64,000 nucleotides of DNA from MPNO01 sp965205995 (GCA_965205995.1 OZ242200.1:4464001-4528000), one strand, 5' to 3'; positions 1-10,390 are shown, numbered from the stretch's first letter. The notes: generated by a model not told the origin, from the letters alone. Program-made: numbers and translations.

Positions 1-377
1 CGGCCCTTGCGGCCGACGCAGAGGATCTTGACGGTCTTGCCCGCCGCGCCCAGCTGGCGGATCTGCCGCCGGGCTTCCCGCACGATCGACGAGTTGAACC
101 CGCCGCAAAGACCGCGGTCGGAGGTCGCGACCACCAGCAGATGGACATCTTCCTTGCCGGTTCCGGCGAGCAGCGGCGGCGCGCCCTGGATGCTGCCGAG
201 GCTCGCCGCGACGGAGCCCAGCACGCGCTCCATCCTATCGGCATAGGGTCTCGCCGCCTCGGCCTGTTCCTGCGCCCGCCTGAGCTTCGCCGCCGCGACC
301 ATCTTCATCGCCGACGTGATCTTCTGCGTCGACTTGACGCTGTTGATCCGCGTGCGCAGGTCCTTGAGGGTCGGCAT
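1..377 (-). CDS. atpG: ATP synthase F1 gamma subunit, N-terminal part
   Basis: Central rotor stalk subunit of the F1 ATP synthase, working at the inner face of the cytoplasmic membrane. The reading begins MPTLKDLRTRINSVKSTQKI and continues through TSAMKMVAAAKLRRAQ, the canonical gamma N-terminal helix, and DRGLCGGFNS, the conserved gamma motif. About 125 residues are visible; the C-terminal half lies outside the window. It follows atpA by 24 bases on the same strand, so it is co-transcribed in the atpH-atpA-atpG order usual for the alphaproteobacterial F1 operon. Nothing unusual is seen. Identification is secure; only the downstream part is missing. Confidence 0.96.
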   Translation of the reverse strand, partial: MPTLKDLRTRINSVKSTQKITSAMKMVAAAKLRRAQEQAEAARPYADRMERVLGSVAASLGSIQGAPPLLAGTGKEDVHLLVVATSDRGLCGGFNSSIVREARRQIRQLGAAGKTVKILCVGRKG

Positions 378-401
378 ACCGGTCGACTTCCGCGGGCTGG
401 C

Positions 402-1933
<1,532 letters not shown>

Positions 1934-1934
<1 letters not shown>

Positions 1935-2494
1935 CACGCGGCCCCTTTCATCGATATCTGCAGCTTGTTCAGCTTGGTCCTGAGCGAGGAATCGACCATG
2001 CGCGAGCCGACTTTCACGATCAGCCCGCCGAGGATGCCGGGGTCGACCCGCGCGTCGATCGAAACATTGGCGCCGACCGAGCGCATCAGCGTCCGTTCGA
2101 GCGCCGTCCGCTGGGACTCGCCCAACTCCTGCGCCGAGGTCACTTCGGCCGTGATCTCGCCGCGGCGCTCGGCCAGCAGCGCCCGATAGACCTCGATCAT
2201 CCCGGGCAGGGCGAACAGCCTGCGGTTGCGGGCGACCACGTTCACGAAGCGGCGGGTCAGGTCGCCGATGCCGGCGCGCTCCATCACCGCATCGACCGCC
2301 GAGGTTTGCTCGTCCCGTCCGATCACCGGGCTGGTGAGGACCCGCGCCAGGTCGGGCGCGTCGCGGATCATCGATCGCAGGCTCGCCAGATCCTCCCCGA
2401 CCGGGTCGAGAGAGCGCTGTTCGTCGGCCAGCTCGAACAAGGCGCTGGCATAGCGCCCGGGAAGGCCGGACACGTCAATCGGCGTTGCGGACAC
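1934..2494 (-). CDS. atpH: ATP synthase F1 delta (OSCP) subunit
   Basis: Stator subunit linking F1 to the peripheral stalk. It has 186 residues with the family N-terminus (LPGRYASALFELADEQ) and the conserved C-terminal segment DPGILGGLIVKVGSRMVDSS. The start is GTG. It is the first gene of the F1 operon; about 135 bases separate it from the ABC permease gene downstream of the pyr group, so the operon promoter should lie in 2495-2631, although I could not pick convincing -35/-10 boxes there. Stop and start overlap with atpA. Confidence 0.95.
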
Positions 2495-2631
2495 GTCTAT
2501 CTAACCCTGACCGTATCGTCGGCAACTCTTTGAAATACAGCGCAATTTTCGCTATCGCGGCGACCGGTTAGGAGCCCGGTTTTCGAAGGCAGGGCTTGGT
2601 ATCACACCCGATAACCCGTTGCAACCCGGGC

Positions 2632-3414
2632 TCAACCGCCCGCGGTCGCGTACTGGATGGCGCCCCGCGTCGCCCAGCCGGTGAAGCGCCTGTCGAGGAC
2701 CGCGAAAATCGCGTACATGCCGATCGCCATGGCGGCGATCACGATCAGCCCGGCGATCATCAGCGCCATGTTGAAGTTCGAACTCGCGACCAGCATCAGA
2801 TGGCCGATCCCGTCGCCCCCCGCCACGGTCTCGGCGATGACGGCGCCGACGAAGGCCAGCGTGATCGCGATCTTGAGCGAGGCGAACAGATAGGGGAGCG
2901 AGCGGGGGATTCCCACCTTGATCACGATGTCGCGCTCATGCGCGCCGAGCGCGCGCAGCACGTCGCGCAGTTCCGGCTCGATGGTGGCGAGCGCGACCGC
3001 GACGTTCACGACGATGGGGAAGAAGCAGAGAATGAAGGCGGTGATCGTCGCCGTCGTCAGCCCGATGCCGAACCAGACCATCAGGATCGGCACGATCGCC
3101 ACCTTGGGGATGCTGTTGAAGGCGACGAGCAGCGGGTAGATCGCGGCGTAGACCGGCTTGGAAATGCCGATGAACACGCCCATCACGATGCCGAACACGA
3201 CCGCGATCCCGAAGCCGAGCAGCGTCGCTACCAGCGTCGGGATCGCGTTGTGCAATAGCGCCACGCGGAATTCCCAGATCGCGTAGAACGACGATGACGC
3301 CGTCGGCAGCACCACCGCGGGCACGTCGAACGCGCGCACGCCGATTTCCCAGACGACTATGAAAACGAGCGTCAGGATCCACGGCGACAGCCGCTCGACG
3401 GTCTTGCTACTCAT
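2632..3414 (-). CDS. ABC transporter permease, NitT/TauT (SsuC-like) type
   Basis: Inner-membrane permease of about 260 residues with six predicted hydrophobic segments and the EAA loop region (LRALGAHERDIVIKVGIPRSLPYLFASLKI), typical of BPD_transp_1 permeases for nitrate, taurine or pyrimidine precursors. It overlaps the upstream ATPase gene by 8 bases, so both are translated together. With the ATPase and the NMT1-type binding protein it makes a complete importer. The substrate cannot be read from the permease; the preceding pyr genes suggest a pyrimidine-related compound (inference). Confidence 0.9.
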   Translation of the reverse strand: MSSKTVERLSPWILTLVFIVVWEIGVRAFDVPAVVLPTASSSFYAIWEFRVALLHNAIPTLVATLLGFGIAVVFGIVMGVFIGISKPVYAAIYPLLVAFNSIPKVAIVPILMVWFGIGLTTATITAFILCFFPIVVNVAVALATIEPELRDVLRALGAHERDIVIKVGIPRSLPYLFASLKIAITLAFVGAVIAETVAGGDGIGHLMLVASSNFNMALMIAGLIVIAAMAIGMYAIFAVLDRRFTGWATRGAIQYATAGG

Positions 3415-4213
3415 CGCCGGATCTCTCGATGTTGATGTGGTGGCGGAGTTCCTGGACCAGCTCCACCGTCTCGCGCCGGTACATATGCTCGAGCGTGCGC
3501 GGGCGCTCCATCTCGATGTCCCGCTCGAGGATCACCCGCCCGGGCCGCGCGCTCATCACGAAGACCTTGTCGGCGAGGTACACCGCCTCACGCAAATCGT
3601 GGGTGACGAGCATCACGGTGCATTTGCGATTCATGTAGAGCGACTGAAGCACGTCCCAAAGCTCTTCGCGGGTGAATGCGTCGAGCGCGCCGAACGGCTC
3701 GTCGAGCAGCAGGAGGTCGGGCTCGTGGACCAGCGCGCGGCAAAGCTGGGCGCGCTGCTGCATCCCGCCCGATAGCTGCCAGGGCGCGCGGTCGCCGAAA
3801 CCCTCCAGACCGACGGTCGCCAGCAGGTCGTCGGCCAGCGCCTCGTATTTCGCCTTTTCCCTGCGGAACCGCCGGCGGTGCGGCTCGACGATCTCCATCG
3901 GCAGCAGCACGTTCTCCCGGGTCGAGCGCCACGGCAGAAGCGTCGCGTTCTGGAACGCCATGCCGACGATCTTGAGCGGCTGGTCGACGACCTGCCCGGC
4001 GACCGAGACGTGGCCCTTGTTGGCCCGGATCAGCCCGGCCACGACCTTGAGCAATGTCGACTTGCCGCAGCCGCTCGGCCCGACCAGCGAGATGAAGTCG
4101 CCCCGCTCCATCGTCACGCTGGCGCCCTGCAGGGCCAGCGTCCCGGAATCGTCCTCGTCGCTCGCGCTGTTGCGGTAGGTGAGGTCGATCTCGTCGATTT
4201 CGATGAAGGCCAT
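3407..4213 (-). CDS. ABC transporter ATP-binding protein, NitT/TauT type
   Basis: Cytoplasmic ATPase of the adjacent importer, 268 residues from MAFIEIDEIDLTYR. Walker A is GPSGCGKSTLL, the signature LSGGMQQR, Walker B LLLLDEPFGALD, and the switch histidine follows in MLVTHDLREA. The chosen ATG at 4213 gives the normal family length; longer readings upstream run into the intergenic spacer after the binding protein. The stop lies within the start of the permease gene. Family assignment is firm; substrate is not. Confidence 0.92.
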   Translation of the reverse strand: MAFIEIDEIDLTYRNSASDEDDSGTLALQGASVTMERGDFISLVGPSGCGKSTLLKVVAGLIRANKGHVSVAGQVVDQPLKIVGMAFQNATLLPWRSTRENVLLPMEIVEPHRRRFRREKAKYEALADDLLATVGLEGFGDRAPWQLSGGMQQRAQLCRALVHEPDLLLLDEPFGALDAFTREELWDVLQSLYMNRKCTVMLVTHDLREAVYLADKVFVMSARPGRVILERDIEMERPRTLEHMYRRETVELVQELRHHINIERSGDE

Positions 4214-4286
4214 CGATGTGCTTTGGGTAGGGGAAAGGGGCGGGGGGTAAGGGAAAGGGGCGGGCGCGCGGCCCGCCCCTGGGACC

Positions 4287-5315
4287 CTATTTGTGGACGA
4301 AGCGTTCGGACTGCGGCGGCAGGAAGCCGTCGAGCCACATGTCCGCGGCCTTCGGCGGTTCCTTGAGGCCGTAGGCGTCCGCCGCCTGGTCGATCGAGCG
4401 CTGCAGCCGGGCCATGTCGATACCGCCATAGCCGTTCTTGCGCACGTTCGGCGTCAGCACGCAGCACTTGATGCCGAGCCTCAGCCTGTCGGCTTCGGTC
4501 GCCTCGTTGATCAGCGGCTCGAATTTCTTCGCCGACGCGACCGCGAGCTTGGGCCTGAGCACCATGTCGCGGGTCGCCTTGATCGTCGCCCGCACGAAGC
4601 CGCGCACTGCGTCCGCGTTCTTGGCGAGGAAGTCGGGCCTGACCGCGATGCCGTTGGCGTAGGACTCCATGCCGAAGTCGCCGTACATGAAGAAGGTGAC
4701 GTCCTCCTCCTTGATGCCGGCGGCCTTGAGGTTGAGCATCGAGGAGAAGACGTGGCCCGAAATCGCATCCACCTGGCCCTTGATGAGCATCGGCTCGCGC
4801 AAACGCGGGTCCATGTTCTTCTTCTTCACCGAGTTGGGGTCGATGCCGATGGCCTTGGCGAAGGCCGGGAACAGCTTGTAGCTGGCATCGAAGACCGGGG
4901 CGCCCAGCGTCTTGCCGACGAGCTGCCTGGGATGCGTGATGCCCGACTTCTTCATCACGAAGATGGAGAACGGGGGCTGCTCGTACATCATCATCACGCT
5001 CTTGATCTCTTCGCCCTTGTTCTGGGCGTTGTATTGGATCAAGGCGTTGATGTCGGCGAGGCCGACGTCGTGGGTGCCGCTGACCAGCTTCTTGACCGCG
5101 TCGGCCGAGCCGCGGCCGGCGTCGATTTTCACGTCGAGCCCTTCGGCCTTGTAATAGCCCTCGTACTGGGCGATGAAGATCAGCCCGTGCGTCGATTGCG
5201 GGATCCAGTCGAGCGTGAGCCGGATCTTGGTCGCCGCCGAGGCGCTGACGCTGCCGAGCGCAACCGCCGCGGATACCGCTGCCGCAACCGCGGCCAGCTT
5301 GAATTTCCCTGTCAT
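4287..5315 (-). CDS. ABC transporter substrate-binding protein, NMT1/THI5-like
   Basis: Periplasmic binding protein of 342 residues. It starts MTGKFKLAAVAAAVSAAVAL with a signal peptide ending around SASA-ATK, preceded by an AGGGAGAG ribosome site. The mature part (TKIRLTLDWIPQSTHGLIFI, YEGYYKAEGLDVKIDAGRGS) is the NMT1/ThiY-SsuA family pattern seen for hydroxymethylpyrimidine, riboflavin, pyrimidine and sulfonate importers. It precedes its ATPase by about 75 bases and follows pyrE by about 210 bases, so it may have its own promoter or be read through. A role in orotate or pyrimidine uptake is an inference from context. Confidence 0.88.
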   Translation of the reverse strand: MTGKFKLAAVAAAVSAAVALGSVSASAATKIRLTLDWIPQSTHGLIFIAQYEGYYKAEGLDVKIDAGRGSADAVKKLVSGTHDVGLADINALIQYNAQNKGEEIKSVMMMYEQPPFSIFVMKKSGITHPRQLVGKTLGAPVFDASYKLFPAFAKAIGIDPNSVKKKNMDPRLREPMLIKGQVDAISGHVFSSMLNLKAAGIKEEDVTFFMYGDFGMESYANGIAVRPDFLAKNADAVRGFVRATIKATRDMVLRPKLAVASAKKFEPLINEATEADRLRLGIKCCVLTPNVRKNGYGGIDMARLQRSIDQAADAYGLKEPPKAADMWLDGFLPPQSERFVHK

Positions 5316-5453
5316 GTTTTCTCTCCCTCCTGAGGCTGGCGCATAATGAGAGACTACCGCGTGTCCGCGCAAACACGAATCTTCCCGGGGTGCCGATACG
5401 CAATCCCGAGTGGAGCGGACATCCTCGAACCAGCGCAATTTACAGACCATGCC

Positions 5454-5471
5454 GCCGGGTGAACACCCGGC
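5454..5471. other. Hairpin between pyrE and the binding-protein gene
   Basis: A perfect seven-base-pair stem (GCCGGGT / ACCCGGC) with a GAAC tetraloop lies in the 211-base spacer between pyrE and the ABC binding-protein gene. It lacks a T-run on either strand, so it is not a standard intrinsic terminator; it could be an mRNA-processing or attenuation hairpin separating the biosynthetic and transport parts of the operon. Nothing else is seen in the spacer. Confidence 0.4.
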
Positions 5472-5526
5472 ACGGCGCTGCTATTTCATCCACACCGCGC
5501 TGAACGCGTCGCAGCGCCGGGCGGCG

Positions 5527-6222
5527 TCAGCCCGCGAGCTGCGAAGCGCCGCCATGCGCGGCCGACCAGCGGACGGGATCGTTCATGAACCGCTCGACCT
5601 CGTCCAGCGTGGCTGCGTCGAAATAGGAGTGTTTCTTGCACACCGCGAGCACGTCCCACCAGGTGGCGAGCGAGAGCATCTTCATATCCATCCGCTCCAG
5701 CAGCTCATGGGTCTGCGGGAAGATGTCGTAGTGAAAGATCACGAAGGTATGGTTGACGATGGCGCCCGCGTCGCGCAGCGCCTGACAGAAGCGGATCTTG
5801 CTCTGCCCGTCGGTGGTCAGGTCCTCGACCAGGATGATGCGCGAGCCGGGCTCGAAATCGCCCTCGATCAGGGCGTCCCGGCCGAATCCCTTGGCCTGTT
5901 TGCGGACATACTGCATCGGCAGCATCAGCCGGTCGGCGATCCAGGCGGCGAACGGGATGCCGGCGGTCTCGCCCCCGGCGACGGCGTCGATGGTTTCGAA
6001 CCCGACCTCGCGGACGATCGACGAGGCGGCGAAATCCATCAGGGTCTGGCGCACCCGCGGAAACGAGATCAGCCGGCGGCAATCGATATAGACCGGGCTC
6101 GCCCAGCCCGAGGTGAACCGATAGGGATCGTCGGCGCGGAAGCGCACCGCCTCGACCTCGATCAGCATCCGCGCCGTCATCTCGGCGATCAGCGCCTCGT
6201 CCGGGAACGCCGTCGGCAGCAT
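5527..6222 (-). CDS. pyrE: Orotate phosphoribosyltransferase
   Basis: Transfers orotate to PRPP, forming OMP. It has 231 residues from MLPTAFPDEALIAEM. The phosphoribosyltransferase signature appears as IILVEDLTTDGQSK, a variant of the usual VDDVITTG pattern, and the upstream FTSGWASPVYIDCR matches the OPRT substrate-loop region. The long C-terminal extension (HYDIFPQTHELLERM onwards) is characteristic of an alphaproteobacterial OPRT subgroup. It lies 43 bases after pyrC on the same strand. With pyrC and pyrDK but without carAB, pyrB or pyrF nearby, it may serve salvage of imported orotate. Confidence 0.88.
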   Translation of the reverse strand: MLPTAFPDEALIAEMTARMLIEVEAVRFRADDPYRFTSGWASPVYIDCRRLISFPRVRQTLMDFAASSIVREVGFETIDAVAGGETAGIPFAAWIADRLMLPMQYVRKQAKGFGRDALIEGDFEPGSRIILVEDLTTDGQSKIRFCQALRDAGAIVNHTFVIFHYDIFPQTHELLERMDMKMLSLATWWDVLAVCKKHSYFDAATLDEVERFMNDPVRWSAAHGGASQLAG

Positions 6223-6265
6223 CCGTTTCTCCCGTCTCTCGCTTTCGCGCACGCGCCCGGTGGGC

Positions 6266-7321
6266 TCATCTGAGGCCGGAAACGATCTTCCAGGAGATCG
6301 GCGTGTCGGGCGCGAACACCCTGATCGCATGGTCCGCGACCCCCACCGCCTCCGGTGGCGCCTCGGAAACTACTCCTTTTTCGAGGACGATGCGGTCGGA
6401 ATTCGGCTCCATTCCGTAAAATTCAGCGCCCGCGCGAGCCACGAAACCTTCGAGCCGGTCGAGCGCATCTTCCTCGTCGAAAACCTGCGCGACGCATTGC
6501 AGGGCGTTCGGAGCGTTGAAGATACCGGCGCAGCCACAATCGGTTTCCTTGTCGCGGCGCGGATGTGGCGCGGAATCGGTGCCGAGGAAGAAACGCGAAT
6601 CGCCGGAGACCGCGGCTTCCCGAAGCGCCAGCCGGTGGCGCTCGCGCTTGGCCACCGGGAGGCAATACATATGCGGTCTGATCCCGCCGCGGAAAATTGC
6701 GTTGCGGTTGATCGTCAAATGATGCGGGGTGATCGTCGCCCCCAGCCCGCTGTCGGCTGCGCGCACATAATCGACCGCATCGGCCGTGGTCACGTGCTCC
6801 AGCACCACCCTGAGGCTTGGAAATTCCCTCCGCATGGGATCGAGCACGCGCTCGATATAGACCGCCTCGCGGTCGAACACGTCGACCGATTGGTCGGCGA
6901 CCTCGCCGTGGACCAGGAGCGGCATGCCGATCCGCTCCATCTCCGCGAGCACCGGGCGGATCGCCGCCATGCGGGTCACCCCCATCGCCGAATTGGTCGT
7001 TGCCCCGGCGGGGTAGAGTTTTACCGCGTGGAAGACGCCGTTCTCGAACCCGGCCCGGATATCGTCCGGATCGGCATCGTCGGTCATATAGGCGGTCATC
7101 AGCGGCACGAACGGATGGCCGTCCGGCAGGGCCGCCCGGATGCGCGCGCGGTAGGCCTCGGCCTCGGCAGGGATGCGGACCGGCGGCACCAGATTGGGCA
7201 TCACGATGGCGCGGCCGAACACCGCGGCGGAGAAGCCCACGACCGCGTGCAGCATCGGCCCGTCGCGGAGATGAAGGTGCCAGTCGTCGGGCCGCGCGAT
7301 GGCGATCCGGTCCCCGCTCAC
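6266..7321 (-). CDS. pyrC: Dihydroorotase, class II (PyrC type)
   Basis: Zinc amidohydrolase interconverting dihydroorotate and N-carbamoyl-L-aspartate. It has 351 residues and begins with GTG; the zinc motif HLHLRDG is near residue 15, the carboxylated-lysine segment is HAVKLYPAGATTNS, and MPNLVPPV matches the E. coli PyrC-type active site, as does LGTDSAPHP with the catalytic aspartate. The start codon overlaps the stop of the upstream amidohydrolase (GTGA), so the two are coupled. This enzyme works in both directions, which matters for the degradative reading of this operon. Confidence 0.94.
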   Translation of the reverse strand: MSGDRIAIARPDDWHLHLRDGPMLHAVVGFSAAVFGRAIVMPNLVPPVRIPAEAEAYRARIRAALPDGHPFVPLMTAYMTDDADPDDIRAGFENGVFHAVKLYPAGATTNSAMGVTRMAAIRPVLAEMERIGMPLLVHGEVADQSVDVFDREAVYIERVLDPMRREFPSLRVVLEHVTTADAVDYVRAADSGLGATITPHHLTINRNAIFRGGIRPHMYCLPVAKRERHRLALREAAVSGDSRFFLGTDSAPHPRRDKETDCGCAGIFNAPNALQCVAQVFDEEDALDRLEGFVARAGAEFYGMEPNSDRIVLEKGVVSEAPPEAVGVADHAIRVFAPDTPISWKIVSGLR

Positions 7322-8595
7322 GGCGGGTCCATCAGCGCGCGATAGAGCAGATCGGCGCCCTTGAGGAAGTCCTCGATATCCATCGCCTCGTTCGGGTTGT
7401 GCGAGCCGTTGTGGTTCCGGATGAAGATCATCGCAGACGGGATGCCCGCCGAGGCGAACAGCACCGCGTCGTGACCGGCGCCGCTCAGCATCGTCTTCTG
7501 CGGCAGCGAGAGCGCACCGGCGTGGGCGAGCAGCTTGTCGACCCAGCGCCGGTCCATCACCGCCGGCTCGGCGTCCACCCTGCGGTCGAAATTAAACATC
7601 ACCCGGCGCTCGGCGGCGATGCGGTCGCATTCGCTGCGCATCAGCTCGTAGAAGCCTTCCAGGGTCGCGGTGTCCTCGCTCCGCACCTCGAAGCTGAAGG
7701 CGACCTCGCCGGCGATCCTGGAGACCGAATGCGCCCGCGCGTCGGTCTCGACGATGCCGGTGGTCACCACCAGATCGCGCCCCCGGTCCAGCCAGTCCTG
7801 CCAGCAATTGTCGAGCGCATGGATCAGCGCCGCCGTCGCCATCACCGGATCGTTCCTGAGCCCGCGCGGCACCGCGCCCGAATGCCCCGCCTCGCCGATG
7901 CAGCGGATGCGGCGGTGGCGCAGATTGCCGCGGATCGAGGTGACCACGGCGGTCGGCAACCGGTCGGCGACGAGGATCGGGCCCTGCTCGATATGGAGCT
8001 CGATATAGCCCGCGATATCCGCCGGGTCGACCAGCGGCCTGCCCGCCTCGATCGCCGCGACGGCGGCGCCTTCGCGCTTCATCGCCTCGCCGAGCGTGCC
8101 CGTGCCGTCGCGGTGGACCGAGGCGAGGTCGGCCTTTTGCAGGCGGCCGAACAGCGCGCTCGACCCGACGCAGGCCTTGCCGTACCAGGCGCTTTCCTCG
8201 CCGCGGAGCGCGATCACCCGGACCGGGCGCCTCGGCTTGGCGTCCTCGATCCGCGCCCGCACCAGAGCGAGGAGCCCGGCGACCACCCCGGCGGCGCCGT
8301 CGAAATTGCCGCCTTCGGGCACCGAGTCCATATGCGAGCCGCAGGCGATATAGGGCGTTTCCCGCGCCTGCCCGGGGAGGGAGATCGACAGATTGGCGGC
8401 ATCGTCGGTGCCGGTCTCGAGCCCGAAGCGCCCGGCGACCTCCATCAGGATCTCGAAGGCCGCGTTCTCGCCCGCGCCGAAGCTCTCCCGCGACACCCCG
8501 CGCCGCGCCGCGGTGGTCCGGCGCAATGTGTCGAAAATCTCGAGCGCCAGCGTGCGCAGCGCTTCCCTCTCCGGCTGGACGATGGTTTCGCTCAT
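7318..8595 (-). CDS. Zn-dependent N-carbamoyl amidohydrolase (M20, HyuC/allantoate amidohydrolase family)
   Basis: Hydrolyses an N-carbamoyl amino acid to amino acid, CO2 and ammonia. It has 425 residues starting MSETIVQPEREALRTLALEI. Family motifs are clear: GSHMDSVPEGGNFDGAAG (first zinc ligands), GEESAWYGKACVGS (bridging acid), ELHIEQGP, and GAGHDAVLF with NHNGSHNPNEAM near the end. It is sandwiched by overlapping starts and stops between pyrD and pyrC, whose product is N-carbamoyl-L-aspartate. I infer it is a ureidosuccinase (N-carbamoyl-aspartate amidohydrolase); beta-ureidopropionase or allantoate amidohydrolase are the alternatives. Confidence 0.88.
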   Translation of the reverse strand: MSETIVQPEREALRTLALEIFDTLRRTTAARRGVSRESFGAGENAAFEILMEVAGRFGLETGTDDAANLSISLPGQARETPYIACGSHMDSVPEGGNFDGAAGVVAGLLALVRARIEDAKPRRPVRVIALRGEESAWYGKACVGSSALFGRLQKADLASVHRDGTGTLGEAMKREGAAVAAIEAGRPLVDPADIAGYIELHIEQGPILVADRLPTAVVTSIRGNLRHRRIRCIGEAGHSGAVPRGLRNDPVMATAALIHALDNCWQDWLDRGRDLVVTTGIVETDARAHSVSRIAGEVAFSFEVRSEDTATLEGFYELMRSECDRIAAERRVMFNFDRRVDAEPAVMDRRWVDKLLAHAGALSLPQKTMLSGAGHDAVLFASAGIPSAMIFIRNHNGSHNPNEAMDIEDFLKGADLLYRALMDPP

Positions 8596-9530
8596 CGCAG
8601 CGGATCCACCCATTCCATGTCGGTCTCGTCGGCCTCCTCGACCGAGAGCGCGCCGACCAGCTCGGTCACGCGCCCGTAGCCGCGGCGCAGGCAATAGCTC
8701 TCGAGGCCTTCGAGCACCGAGATCATCGCCGTCGGGTGGACGAAGGTCACGGTCCCCACCTGCACGGCGCTGGCCCCCGCCAGCATGTATTCGATCGCAT
8801 CCTCGGCGGTGGCGATGCCGCCGCAGCCGATGATCGGGATATCCACCGCGCGCGCGCATTGCCAGGTCATGCGCAGGACGATCGGCCGGATCGCCGGGCC
8901 CGACAGCCCGCCGGTGACGCTGCCGAGCCTGGGGCGCTGGCTCTCGATATCGACCGCCATGGCGAGGAAGGTGTTGGCGACCACCAGCGCATCGGCGCCG
9001 GCGGCTTCGGCCGCGCGGCCGATCTCGGCGATCTCGGTGACGTTGGGCGACAGCTTGGCCCAGAGCGGCAGCGAGGTGCGGCGCCGGATCGCGGCGACGG
9101 CGCGCTCGGTGGATTCGGCCTCGTTGGCGAAGGCCCGGCCGTCGGCTTCGAGATTGGGGCAGGAGATGTTGATCTCGATCGCGGCGACGCCGGGCAGGCT
9201 CACCTCCTCGGCGAGGCTCGCGAAGCCGTCGACGGTGGGCGCCGAAATGCTGACCACCAGCGGGGTCGAATAGCGCGTATAGGTGGGCAGCGTCTCGGCG
9301 TGGAAATAGGGCATGCCCCTGGACGGGATGCCGATCGAATTCAGCATCCCCTCCGGCGTCTCGCAGACCCGGGGCAGCGCGTTGCCGACCCTGAGCTCGC
9401 GGGTGATGGTCTTGATGACCATCGCCCCCAGCCGTTCGAAATCGACCGCCTTGTCGAGCCCGTCGGCGAAGGTGCCCGAGGCCGGCATGACCGGGTTGGC
9501 GAGCGCGACCCCGCCGATCTCGACGCGCAT
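8592..9530 (-). CDS. pyrD: Dihydroorotate dehydrogenase, class 1B catalytic subunit
   Basis: FMN enzyme interconverting dihydroorotate and orotate; class 1B enzymes couple to NAD through PyrK. It has 312 residues from MRVEIGGVALANPVMPASGT. Diagnostic segments are NPVMPASGTF (FMN/substrate), EINISCPNLE with the catalytic cysteine typical of class 1 enzymes, LWAKLSPNV, and PIIGCGGIATAEDAIEY for phosphate binding. It begins 2 bases after the pyrK stop and ends overlapping the amidohydrolase start. The NAD-linked class 1B form is the type known from orotate-degrading clostridia. Confidence 0.93.
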   Translation of the reverse strand: MRVEIGGVALANPVMPASGTFADGLDKAVDFERLGAMVIKTITRELRVGNALPRVCETPEGMLNSIGIPSRGMPYFHAETLPTYTRYSTPLVVSISAPTVDGFASLAEEVSLPGVAAIEINISCPNLEADGRAFANEAESTERAVAAIRRRTSLPLWAKLSPNVTEIAEIGRAAEAAGADALVVANTFLAMAVDIESQRPRLGSVTGGLSGPAIRPIVLRMTWQCARAVDIPIIGCGGIATAEDAIEYMLAGASAVQVGTVTFVHPTAMISVLEGLESYCLRRGYGRVTELVGALSVEEADETDMEWVDPLR

Positions 9531-9532
9531 GT

Positions 9533-10390
9533 CTACCAAGAGATCGCCTCCTGAAGGTCGAACACCGGCCCGTCCCAGCATACCCGACGGTGGGCGACCC
9601 CGCCGTCGACGCGGAACTCGCGCACGCAGCAGAAGCACATGCCGAGCCCGCAGGCCATCTGCTGCTCCAGCGCCACCTGGCCGGGGATCCCGAACTCGCG
9701 CCCGAGCCGCTGCAGCAGCAGCAGCAGGCGGTTGGAGCCGCAGGTGAAAAACGCATCCGCCCGGTTATCGGCGATCGAGCCGCGGAGAATGCGTTCCAGA
9801 CGGGCCGGACCGCTGGTCCCCTCGGCATCGGTGACCTCGATGATTTCGGCGCCGATCGCTGCGAAGCGGTCGGCCGACATCATCACCGCCGGCGAGCGCG
9901 CGCTGAGCACCGCCGTCACCCCGATCCCGTTCGCCGCCGCGAGCTCGGCGAGCGGGGCGAGCGTCGCCAGCCCGACCCCGCGCCCGACGACCACGATGCG
10001 CCGCCAGCCCGGCGCCAGGGCAAAGCCGACGCCGAGCGGGCCGAACAAATCGAGGCGGTCGCCCGGCGCCAGCGTCGCCAGCGCCCGTGTGCCGCTGCCG
10101 GTCACCTTGTAGAGGAACGCGACCGTGCCGGCTTCCGGGTCCGCCCGGTAGACGCTCATCGGGCGGCGGAAGAACGGACCGTTGGGGCCGTCTTTGGGGC
10201 ACAGCATGTGGAAGAACTGACCCGCCCGGATCGCCGTCGCCAGCGGATCGGCGGTCGCCACGATGTGCATGTATTCCGCGTTGACGGCGTCGTTGCCGAT
10301 CACTTCGCAGTCGAATTCCGCCGCGGTGACCGCATGCGGCCGCGCAAGACGGGGCGCGGCGCCCGGGTTGGACTTCATTTTGCCGTTCAT
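9533..10390 (-). CDS. pyrK: Dihydroorotate dehydrogenase electron-transfer subunit (PyrK)
   Basis: FAD- and [2Fe-2S]-containing subunit passing electrons between PyrD and NAD. It has 285 residues with RRPMSVY for FAD binding near residue 80, an NAD-binding stretch (WRRIVVVGRGVGLATLAPLAE) near 130, and a C-terminal cysteine cluster CGLGMCFCC...RRVC that ligates the iron-sulfur centre. It is the first gene of the minus-strand group and faces the divergent metallo-hydrolase gene across a 69-base spacer that must hold both promoters. Confidence 0.9.
   Translation of the reverse strand: MNGKMKSNPGAAPRLARPHAVTAAEFDCEVIGNDAVNAEYMHIVATADPLATAIRAGQFFHMLCPKDGPNGPFFRRPMSVYRADPEAGTVAFLYKVTGSGTRALATLAPGDRLDLFGPLGVGFALAPGWRRIVVVGRGVGLATLAPLAELAAANGIGVTAVLSARSPAVMMSADRFAAIGAEIIEVTDAEGTSGPARLERILRGSIADNRADAFFTCGSNRLLLLLQRLGREFGIPGQVALEQQMACGLGMCFCCVREFRVDGGVAHRRVCWDGPVFDLQEAISW

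Noticed and set aside
5454..5471. Hairpin as an intrinsic terminator after pyrE
   Set aside because: No T-run on either side; listed only as a hairpin.
9708..9726. CAGCAG triplet run near the 3' end of pyrK
   Set aside because: It encodes the LLLLLQ stretch of PyrK on the minus strand and is not a repeat element.
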